Assembly (NCBI GenBank): GCA_922989275.2
Contig: OV277858.1
Coordinates: 12,981,027-13,045,026 of the forward strand
Length of the DNA: 64,000 nt
Reading direction: 5' to 3'
DNA from: Gari tellinella
Taxonomy: Eukaryota; Mollusca; Bivalvia; Cardiida; Psammobiidae
In this document: piece after piece, positions 32,160 to 42,234 of the stretch
How the letters are laid out: each line of letters starts with the position of its first letter
How positions within the stretch are numbered: the first letter of the stretch is position 1
Notes under the pieces: model-generated
The model's database searches: none
Told to the model about the DNA's origin: nothing
The model's input: only the letters and a program-made list of their open reading frames with translations
Position numbers and translations under genes: made by a program

Positions 32160-32940
32160 CTAAAAACATATTGTATCTAAAGTTTATAAATATTAGTAAA
32201 TGAAAGGGGAGTATTAGTCTATTTATATTAAACTTTAAAGCAACCCGTCCAAACTTTAACCTGGTGATTTGTAGCCAAAACAACTAAGTCCAAAATGTGT
32301 CAAAAGTTGAAAAAAATATTAAAATCATTTTTAAATTTTAACTCGATAACATCAATGTGTGACCACTAAAAACCACCATACACAATTTCAACACCTTAAC
32401 ATAAGTATTAAACTTCAAAACAACCCCTCCAAAAAACTTTAACCTGGTATTGCGTAGCAAAAACCTATGTCCAAAACATGTCAAATTGTGACAAAAAATA
32501 AAGTTATGTTTAGATTTCAACTGCACAACATCAATGTTTGACCCAAAATAAACCTTTATACACAAGTGCAGCCCCCTAAAACAAGCATTTAGCTTAACAC
32601 AACCCGTTCAAAAAACTTTAACCTGGTGTTTTGTAGTCGAAAACCATAAGTCCAAAACATGTCAAATATTGACAATAAACACAATTATTTTTAGATTTCA
32701 ACAGCAGAACATCAATCCCCCTTACACAAGAATTAAACTTTAAGACAACCCTTCCAAACAATCTTAATCTGGTGTTTGGAAAACAACACCAAATCCAAAA
32801 CATGTCCAATATTGACCTTTTATAAAATTTTAACTTCATAACATCAATGTTTGACCGATAATAAACCCCCATACTATATTTCAGCACCCTAGCACAACAT
32901 TTTAGCTTTAAAACAACCTGTCCAAAAAACTTTAACCTTG
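32160..32940 (-). repeat. ~180-bp tandem array, five units
   Basis: The marker actttaacctgg occurs ending near 32264, 32447, 32626, 32772 and (variant ttaaccttg) 32940. The spacing is 183, 179, 146 and about 168 bp. The minus-strand frames at 32338-32565 and 32618-32887 are read through repeat units and share the words LKFFGGVVLKFN and LRLFGRVVLKFN; they are not independent genes. Confidence 0.8.
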
Positions 32941-33269
32941 ACCACTCTCACGCTCACGCACGCTCATTCACGCTAACACTCGCGCCGGGGAATGACATTA
33001 GCTCTGATGTTCTACGAACAGGCGAACTAACAATGGGATCGTTTACCCTGGCTGCAAACATTATTTTGTTGTCGTTAAATTCAGGTGGCTTGCTTTACCA
33101 ATTGCAAGATTAAATGCTGAATGTTTTATTTTGCGTGTGATTTGTGTTAATCCGCGACATCATGATTTGGCGTTGGCACTCATGTCACTTATTAAACTGT
33201 CATCAATACAATATTTAAGAATGCTGTCTTGGGCTAAACCTAAATTTGTGTCCAATTTAGTAACTGCCG
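32941..33269. other. Gene-free stretch with cacgctca words
   Basis: A short run of cacgctca/cacgctaac words lies at 32948-32985. The rest shows nothing recognisable. Confidence 0.4.
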
Positions 33270-33428
33270 CCGGTGTAACGCAGTAGAATGACCCACCCGT
33301 ACAAAATGACTCTGGGTCCTTATACTACGTAGATAAATGACCCCAGACCGTAATATAAGGACCCCATCGACTTGTAGTAGAATGACTCCCCTCACGCAGA
33401 GGAATGACCCACATAGAGAAATGACCCC
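33270..33428 (+). repeat. Solo arm of the ~31-bp-repeat foldback family
   Basis: It starts CCGGTGTAACGCAGTAGAATG like the arm at 10752, followed by decayed units of aatgaccc. No inverted partner was seen, so it is a lone terminus. Confidence 0.65.
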
Positions 33429-33439
33429 CACCTTTTCAG

Positions 33440-33597
33440 CTTAATTGCCGTTACTGCTGCTGCTGTTTCTTCTACTACTACTGCTGTTATTGTTTTTTGT
33501 GCTGCTGCTACTACTTCTGCTGCTACTACTTCTTCAATTGTTGTTACTGCTGATACTACTACTACTTCCGATACTGTCGCTGCTGTATAACCCCTAC
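33440..33597 (+). repeat. (CTG/CTA)n trinucleotide tract
   Basis: A run of ctgctg/ctactact triplets. The plus-strand leucine-rich frame (33445-33651) and the minus-strand alanine/valine-rich frame (33392-33733) exist only because of the triplet repeat. Confidence 0.9.
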
Positions 33598-35411
33598 TGG
33601 CAGCCTGAAACAAGTGTCGTTTTAGACAGAGGAAACAAGTGTCCTTTTTGACAGAAAAAAATATCTTTAACGACATTGAAATTAGTGTCGTTTTAGACAG
33701 AGGAAAACAATAATTTCTAAACGACACTGGCAACCAGAAACTAGTAGCGTTTTAGACCGAGGAAAAAAAAAATTTCTAAACGACACTGGCAACCAGAAAC
33801 TAGTAGCGTTTACGAAACAGAGGAAAAAAAATTCTTAAACGGCACTCGCAACCAGAAACAAGTGTTCTTTTTTACAGAAAAAAAAATCTTAAACGACACT
33901 GAAACTAGTGTCGTTTTAGACAGAGGAAAAAAATATATTCTTAAACGACACTGGCAACCAGAAACTAGTGTCGTTTTAGACAGAGGGAAAAAACGTATTC
34001 AACGACACTGGCAACCAGAAACTAGTGTCGTTTAAGACAGAGGAAAAAGGAAAATCTTAAACGACACTGGTAACCAGAAACTAGTGTCATTTTGGACAGA
34101 GGGAAAACATTTATAACGACAATGGCAACCAGAAACTAGTGTCGTTTAAGACAGAGGAAAAACAATTCTTAAACGACACTGGCAACCAAAAACTAGTGTC
34201 GTTTTAGACAGAGGAAAAAAAATATTCTTAAACGACACTGGCAAACAGAAACAAGTGTCCTTTTTGAGAGAAAAAGTTTTATCTTAAACGACACTGAAAC
34301 TAGTGTCATTTTAGACTGAGGAAAACAATAATTTTTAAACGACACTGGCAACCAGAAACTAGTGTCGTTTTAGACAGAGGAAAAACAATCCTTAACGACA
34401 CTGGCAACCAGAAACTATTGTCGTTTTAAACAGAGGAAAAAAATTCTTAAACGACACTGGCAACAAGAAGCTAGTGTCGTTTTAGACAGAGGACACACAA
34501 CATTTGTGAACAATTTTGGCAACCAGAAACTAATAGCGTTTTAGACAGAGGAAACATAATTCTTAAACGACACTGGCAACCAGAAACTAGTGTTGTTTTA
34601 GACAGAGGAAAACAAATTCTTCAACGACACTGGCAACCAGAAACAAGTGTCCTTTTTCACAGAAAAAAATATATCTTTAACGACACTGAAACTAATGTCT
34701 TTTTAGACAGAGGAAAAATAATTCTTAAACGACACTGGCAACCAGAAACTAGTGGCGTTTTAGACAGAGGACAAAATAATTCTTAAACGACACTGGCAAC
34801 CAGAAACTAGTAGCGTTTACGAAACTGGCTTCTAGAAACTAGTGTTGTTTTAGACAGAGAAAACAATTATTAAACGACACTGGCAACCAGAAACCTGTGT
34901 CGTTTTAGACGGAGGAAAAAAATTCTTAAACGACACTGGAAACAACACGGAGCTAGTGTCGTTTTAGACAGAGGAAAACAAATTCTTAAACGAAAGTGGC
35001 AACAGACACTAGTGTCGTGTTAACAGAGGGAAAAAAATCTTGAACGACACTGGCAACCAGAAACAAGTGGCGTTTTAGACAGAGGAAAAAAATAATTTTT
35101 TAACGACACTGGCAACCAGAAACTAGTAGCGTTTACGAAACTGGCTTCTAGAAACTAGTGTCGTTTTAGACAGAGGTCCTTTTTGACAGGAAAAAAAATA
35201 TCTTAAAAGACACTGAAACTAGTGTCGTTTTAGACAGAGGAAAAAATATTTTTTAAACGACACTGGCAACCAGAAACTAGTGGCGTTTTAGACAGAGGAA
35301 AATAATGAGTTCTAAACGACACTAGCAACCAGAAACTAGTAACGTTTACGAAACTGGCTTCTAGAAACTAGTGTCGTTTCGGACAGAGGGAAAAAATGTC
35401 TTAAACGACAC
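33598..35411 (+). repeat. Hairpin satellite, ~58-bp units, about 30 copies
   Basis: The unit is aaacgacactggcaaccaga-aactagtgtcgttttagaca-gaggaaaaaaattctt. AAACGACACT and AGTGTCGTTT are exact reverse complements separated by 14 bases, so each unit can fold into a perfect 10-bp stem. Variants recur: a short unit lacking ggcaacca (33609, 33860, 34250, 34643, 35170) and a gtttacgaaactggcttcta variant (34806, 35127, 35338), which hints at higher-order structure. Some units keep the stem and others have single changes. The 35371-35556 frame is incidental. Confidence 0.95.
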
Positions 35412-35471
35412 TGAATCTTTTTACCAAGATTATGTGGAGACACCAGGAAACAAGCACTATCAGTTTATATA

Positions 35472-35473
<2 letters not shown>

Positions 35474-35502
<29 letters not shown>
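35474..35502 (+). repeat. (CT)n microsatellite
   Basis: About 14 uninterrupted CT dinucleotides. Confidence 0.95.
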
Positions 35503-35654
35503 GCTCACTCTTCCTCTCTATATATCTCTCTCCAACAGTGCTTGTTTTATTTGTAAACTGTAGGCAGAGGGCATTTTCTAAGTTGGTAGAATTTGTGGCC
35601 AAACCTCTTTTCCTGTAAACAATTCGGAAATAAAAAAAAAGTTTAAACTTTTAC

Positions 35655-35830
35655 TGCTACTACTACTGATACCTTATTACTATATCTTACCATTACTACT
35701 TCTCCTGCTGCTACTTTTACTGCAACTACTACTACTACAACTTAATACTATCTACCATTACTACAACTACTACTATTTCTTATACTTGTACTGCTATCAC
35801 TTTCACTAAGACCTGTGCTTATTACCAATT
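35655..35830 (+). repeat. (TAC)n-like trinucleotide tract
   Basis: Degenerate tac/tgc/aac triplets similar to those at 33440, so the hairpin satellite is bracketed by related triplet tracts. Confidence 0.7.
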
Positions 35831-37060
35831 ATATCTACTGTTTACTTCATTTTCAACTACCAAACCACTTCTAAACTGCTATTTTTACTTCTATTTCTTG
35901 TCCTGTGTTTACTTCCCCTTTCTATACAACAACTATTTGTATACGTCCCTGTTATTCGTATAGCCCGTATACATAAACCATACACATTATGCCCACTTCA
36001 ATATTGACGTAAATGCGAATACCGTTAATCGAATAAGGTTTAAAGTATTGAGAAATTAAAAAAAAATACCCTGATGACATACAAACACAATTTGAATATC
36101 ATTTAACATTCAGAAGGATAAAATAGGTAAACTATTGAAAACACATCCAGTAGTGATGCGAAATAAGCTAGAAAGAATGCTCGTCCTGTTTCTAACTAAC
36201 AGATCTAAAACAATCATCTATTGCGTACCCTAAACTCATGTTCTTCACATTTTACCTCAAGTCCCTTCCATACATCGCATAACCCTTTTCTCGCCATGGC
36301 TTACTATACGTTTTAGAGACAGATGGTTGCTTAAAGCAATTTTAATGTTTAAACTTTATTTATTTTTATATTGATTATTACACAAGCTACATTAACTTAT
36401 ACAAATCACTCTCAATGACTCGAAAGCAGGTTGATCGTAAAGCCGAATAATTCACTCACTAGTCATTGTAGTACACAGTCAATTTAAACGGATACAAACA
36501 AGTGCTTAATTTCAGGGACTAGAACGAGTCGCTGTTCAACGCAAGAGGAATTATCGAATGAGCTTTCTATAATGCCCTTTGTGTGCATTAAACAACCAGC
36601 TGTCTTTAAAAACACCATATACCATATTCAAATTGAGGTCCGATTTAGTGAGGTGCAACTGCCAATACGCATTCAACCATGTGTATTGTTGTCACTTGGT
36701 GAACTATAGAAACAATTACAGGCAAATGGCTCCTTATTGTAGAATCATAATAAGAAAATAAATGAAGAACATACGGTCAAACTCCTTTGAGCCCTCTGCA
36801 ATAATCTTTCCACGCATTAAACATCCACGATTAATAAATTGTATGCTTATGTTTACCGCTTTTCACAGTTTTAACTGGACAAGTCCATGTGCCGATCTTT
36901 GAACTTTAATTTAAGCTGCAGTATCTTTGATTAGGCTACACTGTTAGTGTTTACTGGTGTCTGATAATGTATAAATTCATAAATAAATTCAGCAAACTAT
37001 CAGGGCCCCGTCTTACGAAACGACGTACGATAAATGTTGACATAAGTCAGATTCTAAAGT
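35831..37060. other. Gene-free AT-rich region
   Basis: The 60-codon frame at 36579-36761 has no domain. Hairpin-family words (gttgcttaaagcaattt at 36330) appear weakly. Nothing else recognised. Confidence 0.4.
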
Positions 37061-37071
37061 TCTCTATTAGT

Positions 37072-37176
37072 ATTCATTTTTCCATCTAACCCTGTCTTGT
37101 GATGTCTCTTTGGAGTCGTCTTTTCAAGACAATTCCAAAGAGATAACACGAGACGTGATTAAATGGAAAAATAAAA
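37072..37176. mobile_element. Foldback element, ~50-bp arms
   Basis: The sequences catttttccatctaaccctgt and gatgtctctttggagtcgtctt mirror aagacaattccaaagagata and acgagacgtgattaaatggaaaaat around a 3-base loop near 37123. Confidence 0.75.
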
Positions 37177-37960
37177 GGTTAAAGGTATTTTAACGTTTTG
37201 ACTTACGACCGTCTAACATCTCAGATACATATTTTGATGGCATAGGTGACAGTTAAATGTTCATGTAAAAATTAATATATTAAAATGTATGTTTTGTGGT
37301 AAGTAAAAAAAGAAATAGGAAACAGTACACACCCAAAATCTTTGTTGGGGGGAGGGCGTTATCTAATATCTGACAGGTTTAAGTAAATACTTCATTTAAC
37401 TCTCCTTAGTTGATAAATGTTGAATTAAAGGTTTATATGGCATTTTAAGCGTTTTGGTTCACTAATATATTAAGTTTACCTGTTAAACTAAACAACAGCT
37501 GATGAGCCCATTTGACTGTAAACAGCCTACCTTGAACGCGACCAATATCCTATGACAAAAAGGCTCATCAACAAATTGATCAAAATATCACTTTAAATGG
37601 TATCTATTTTTAACGCTTTTCATATGACAAGTATACATCCATATATACTATAATAGTGTGGCATATTATGTAAAATTGGAATTTTAGGGCACTTCTTAAC
37701 TTCATAGGGCTATATGTCAAAACTGTGAAAACTGTTGATGAGCTTTTTTGGCGTTAAAATGACGATAGCTATAATCATATGCCTTTAATGTACAAAGTTT
37801 ATTTCAGTGTAGATTATGGAAGACTCTTCTGTATAAAAGTCGCAAAATCTATCAAACGTATTCATATCAATGAAGGCTTGTCTACTGGACTCAGAGGGGA
37901 AACACGTAACACAATGTAATTAACAAGTCATTTTGTAAATACAATGGCCGCCTAGCAATT
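37177..37960. other. Gene-free stretch
   Basis: Some self-complementary words (gatgagccc / ggctcatcaa near 37500-37570) but no gene or defined element. Confidence 0.35.
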
Positions 37961-37966
37961 CTAACG

Positions 37967-38250
37967 CACACTATATCATCCTGGCTCTAAAATAACAAAG
38001 TATTGTCCGTAACATACTGAGATCGAATGTATAGAGCTATACCATCAGAGTTACGCTTTGTGGACGACTTGTATTCTGACCTATGTAGTACATTATGTTG
38101 GAAATTCTTAGCTTTCAATTCACTAAACTAGTCTGACCATGTTTCTATAAACAAAACAATATCATGATTATCAAAAACATATTTCATTTCACTGGAATCT
38201 AATTTATTTATACGTCTTAAAACAATGACCTGAACATTCAATAACGCTCA
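37967..38250 (-). pseudogene. LINE endonuclease N-terminus relic
   Basis: Minus-strand translation gives LLNVQVIVLRRINKLDSSEM then NHDIVLFIETWSD and SDGIALYIRSQYV, with stops. This matches the start of apurinic-type endonucleases of LINE ORF2 proteins, where LNVQG and FLTETW are usual. It lies downstream of an ORF1-like relic on the same strand, in the expected order. The rest of ORF2 is absent. Confidence 0.65.
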
Positions 38251-38825
38251 CCGTAAACTTTGAACCTTCTCCGAGGCATCCTAGCTGGTTTTCACACTGT
38301 CCTGACATATTTTATCAGGTGGAACATGAACGTCTTCTAGCTGCCGATCACTGCCCTGCGTTTGACTATTTCCAACACCACTGCTGACCATACTTGTGCT
38401 GATATTATACGATTTGCGCGATATTGGTACACTAGGACTTTCTTTCCTATATGGGCTTGATGTAGACGATCTATATTATTTCCTTTCTTTTGTGCTTGAA
38501 ACGTGACCTCTTTCCTGTGATGCTGCTGACTGCTGCCTAACATCTGTTTCTTGTGATACAGATGGCATGTTGCACCCCTCAATCATTGACTCAAACCGTC
38601 TACGTAAATGGTTGTCCGACTTGGTATGTGAGCTCGCAATACTTTCAGATAAAATGTACTATTTGGGGTCTGTCTCAGATTAAGCCTTTCCACCCTCGTC
38701 CTGTTAATTCCTATTTACTTCGCCGGTTTCACATTCAGCAATGATGAACGGTAAGTCTGGATCAGTCACTGGCTCAACATGCTGCAACAACGGTAAGCGA
38801 TTTCCGTTGATGAATTTTGATCACA
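38251..38825 (-). pseudogene. Linker between LINE ORF1 and endonuclease relics
   Basis: The minus strand reads a serine/glutamine-rich string (SVSQETDVRQQSAASQERG, then SSTSSPYRKESPSV) with interruptions. It has no domain. Its place between ORF1-like and endonuclease-like relics suggests a disordered spacer or an ORF1 tail. Confidence 0.45.
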
Positions 38826-39480
38826 TTGGCATCTAGTCATGCGTAACCCTACCATCTACAACAAGTTTTGCCGGATAGACACTCTAAACCTTGCGTGTCC
38901 TCCTGTCTGCCTTGGCAATCTTATAATGTGGCCAGAGCCATCTTCTGGCGTCCTGGATCTCCTTTGGCACATCCAGGTCGACAGAAAAAGATGTCCCTTG
39001 CAGCATATATGTGCTGTGCAGTATGTGTTCAGTGTCACAGAAGTCCTTAAAGTTAACTACGATGGGACGCGGTTTTGAACGGGGACCATTTTGGAGAACA
39101 TGCGGATAAAGCTTGTGTGCTCTTTACAGATACATATTGTATCCATCTATGTTCATAGTGTTACATGGAAACTGACTTATAATTTAGAAACAATTCTCAC
39201 CATGTCGCTCTTCAATGCCAAAAAACACCAGATTGTTTATTCGTGTACGAGCTTCCATGTCGATAGATTTAAAAACTAGCGTTTTAAGCAGATCTGATTG
39301 TACATTTGTAACTTCGGCGACATGACCCACTTTTTCAATGACCTTTATCAAAGTTTCGTTTACCATACACATTCCTTAGATTGACATTTCCTGTTTTTGG
39401 TTTAAAGTTTTCATCTCATCAAATAGTAACAGGAGGTTGATATCTAAATCACCTTTATGAATTTTTGGCGTGCAATTGGG
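38826..39480 (-). pseudogene. L1-like LINE ORF1 (RNA-binding, Transposase_22-like) relic
   Basis: Read on the minus strand from 39480, a coiled-coil-like start (DEMKTLNQKQEM, VNETLIKVIEKVGHV) leads into DMEARTRINNLVFFGIEERH and ENCF at 39184. After a stop, the same frame continues with FKDFCDTEHILH, SFSVDLDVPKEIQDARRWLW, HYKIAKADRR and YPAKLVVDGRV. This order is typical of L1-type ORF1 proteins: a coiled coil, an RRM-like domain, then a C-terminal domain. At least three stops or shifts break it. Between it and the endonuclease relic (38251-38825) lies a serine-rich remnant frame. Confidence 0.75.
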
Positions 39481-41099
39481 CCCGATCTCTCGACCGCATA
39501 CTTTGTTGACAAAATTATCGTCACCCGCGAAAACTGATTACTCTATGAACATACCGTTATACATGCTATTGTGTTCTACAGTTGACCGTTGCGTCTAGAC
39601 TTCGTCGGTATATTTTATGTTCGTGTGTACCGTGATTTACATTTTCTGTTTGTTTTTGATTGATTTACCGACAGTTCAAACATTTGAGCGATTTTCTAAA
39701 AACACGATGCTGGTCATAGACCACTAAATAATATGTTACGCAACTTTAGTCTAAATCGTGTTTACGGACAACGAATTTTACTAAGATAATACAATGTATA
39801 GTCAGGAACCCTTGAGGTTTCAAATTATGTCTGTTGAAGGGATAAGCCAAACGTAAACACATATGACACTTCGTTGATAGAAACCTATTTGATAAAGATT
39901 TTCTAAGATAAAAGGTATATATCGTCCATTAATTATATGCTACAGTTTGTAACAGGCATTATCAGAAATATCTTTCCTATATTAGACAATACATGCGTCG
40001 ACCTTAATTCCTTAACTATCATATAAACGTCTGTATTGTATTGTTAAATCGCTACTTTGGAACGAATTATATGGCTTTTGTAACATGTTTCAAAGCAGAT
40101 TGTATGAGTATTTACTGCTCACTATTTCTCTCCCATATAAATTACTGCACCCCATGTTTATTTACATTTCAATGGTACGAACGACTTATTTACGAATCGG
40201 AATAACACACGCAAATGTGTACCAAGCAACTGAACTGCATCAATTGTACCACATATAAAAAATTAGCTGCTTAGATATAAGCTGCTTTTTTTATATATTA
40301 GGTATCGGAAGAGATTGGTTTGTTGCAGTGGTATTAACTCAGGACAGTTCGCTGTTCTGTGCCCATTTGGGCGCCATTTTGGAAGTGCTGCTTGTATAGG
40401 CACATTTCCTCTGTGATTGTTTGTTTACATGGCCAATACCATCATGGACACATGCCGTTTTTATGTAAAGTGTTACGTGTCGGGGTCATCAGTGGGTATC
40501 TACACGGTACCTAAACGCGTTACACGTCTGTCACATATTTATACGCTGTTACTTTACTTGTTTACGGAGATCAGTAAATACAATCACAATTATTCCATTT
40601 TCTGGTATTTATTTTCATACACAAAATTATCGTTTTATTTAACGGACATTGTACCGAAGAAATAAACTTCATTTAACATTTATGTCGAAGACCGAATGAT
40701 ATCGATGCATATCCAAACATAGTAACAAATAGACAAATAAGAGGCTGGAATAGAAATGACCATACTTCTTGTTATATCTTTTTCGTACATTAATCCAATT
40801 AATACTTCTTATAGATTTTGTAGCGAAAATATTGAATTCATGAGGCAACGCATTCGTAAATTAAGGCGACAATAATATACCGGTTTTGCATTATTGTCGC
40901 GTGTTTTAATATTATTCTAAATAGTTTTTGAACAGTTTTGACAGTACATGTAGTATTATTGACTACAGTTACTAATAAGTTGCTGCTTATTTCAATGATA
41001 CAAGTTAAAGCACAACGTGTGTGAATGTTCTCTCCGTTCTGACAGTTCAATTGTAGGCTGGAACATTTGCAATTAGTTATATAAATGAATATGATTTAA
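39481..41099. other. Gene-free region with one weak promoter-like motif
   Basis: At 40371 the sequence gggcgccattttggaagtg resembles a YY1-type element often found at animal start sites. An ATG at 40417 opens an 82-codon frame that lacks any recognisable domain. I would not call a gene on this basis. Elsewhere nothing was recognised. Confidence 0.3.
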
Positions 41100-41400
41100 A
41101 CTGTAAGTTTAAGTTTGTAAACGCCTAATAGTAAATATGAAAACTGTTGCAAACTACACACCAAAAGCAATCGACAAGTCAGCAACCATTTCTTCGTGAC
41201 TCTGCATCGGCGACTTTAATCTCTTTACATCAGTGGTTATAATGGGAAGCGAAATTGTAAGGTGTATTGCTCATTGTCCTCTGACAAGTCCTGCTGATAA
41301 ATAGCCTGATTAGCTGAATGGAGATACACTGTTGTGAATGTCAAAGGCCGAATTTGCTTTACAAATTTATTTATTGTGTGCAACCTTTATGCCGTTATGT
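41100..41400 (+). repeat. Diverged paralogue of 21118-21395, inverted
   Basis: See the shared word series listed for 21118-21395 (cattgtcctctgacaag, ctgctgataaatagcctg, tagctgaatggagata). No frame is conserved. Confidence 0.6.
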
Positions 41401-41844
41401 ATACTCCAATACTAAAATGTTAGTTTTCAAATTCTATTCGTCATTGTTGCTTGTTTGATATTGTTTTTTCAGTTAAAACAATGCGGCAAAAGTAACTGCT
41501 ACAGATTTAAAGGTGTCATTTGGGTAACAACATTTTTACATACTGTTAAAGACTACGGACTGTCAAGGTAAACATTTTGTCAAATGCGCCCGAATGAACC
41601 TAATGAGAATGGACACTACTTGTTTGGAAAATGTATATACAACACAATCAGAAAAAAAGTAAACATATGATATAAGTGGTGTTGTTTAAACTTTGAGTGT
41701 TGATATAAAAACTAAAACATGCCGCTGTACAGCAATTTGTAAATACGGTATATGGTTGTTACTTCCGTAAAGTTTCTGACCTCATAATCTTTATATTGAA
41801 AGATGCTTACAACTGCTATAGCCGTTGGTCTACAGGTTTTATAC
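41401..41844. other. Gene-free stretch
   Basis: No ORF or repeat recognised. Confidence 0.4.
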
Positions 41845-42234
41845 TTGCAACCAGCTATAGTTGTTTCGTAACGGATTCATTCCGTAACCTGTAAAAAGTG
41901 AAAAGTCATTCCCTAACACATTTTGAGTCAGTTCGTAACAACCAAAAGTGATTATGAACCAGAAACATTTTGAAAATTAACGACCCAGAACATAGAAGAA
42001 GTCTTTTCGTACCCTTTGAAAATGGTATAAGTCATTTCATAATCGATATTCACATGGCCTTCAAAATGTTGTGCCCAGATTAATTGTCTGAAAATTATAT
42101 AAAATAGTACAATTCCTCACCAAACAATTTAAGAAATACAAAGTTAAAAAATGTATAAAAAGAGGGTGTTTGGTACTAAGATATTACATATACCTTCGCC
42201 CCATTCAATTTAATTGCCGTTACGTTAATTTCGT

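Noticed and set aside
32338..32887. Two similar minus-strand frames (VVLKFN-containing) as a duplicated gene
   Set aside because: They are successive units of the ~180-bp array read in the same frame; the frame is not kept in other units.
33392..33733. 113-codon alanine/valine-rich and 68-codon leucine-rich frames as proteins
   Set aside because: They are translations of a CTG/CTA triplet tract and the neighbouring satellite; composition alone keeps them open.
33598..35411. CRISPR-like array with palindromic repeats
   Set aside because: The apparent spacers are themselves repeated, there are no cas genes, and the host is a eukaryote; it is a satellite.
40417..40665. 82-codon frame downstream of a YY1-like motif as a short gene
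   Set aside because: No domain, no splice or polyadenylation evidence, and AT-driven composition in the second half.
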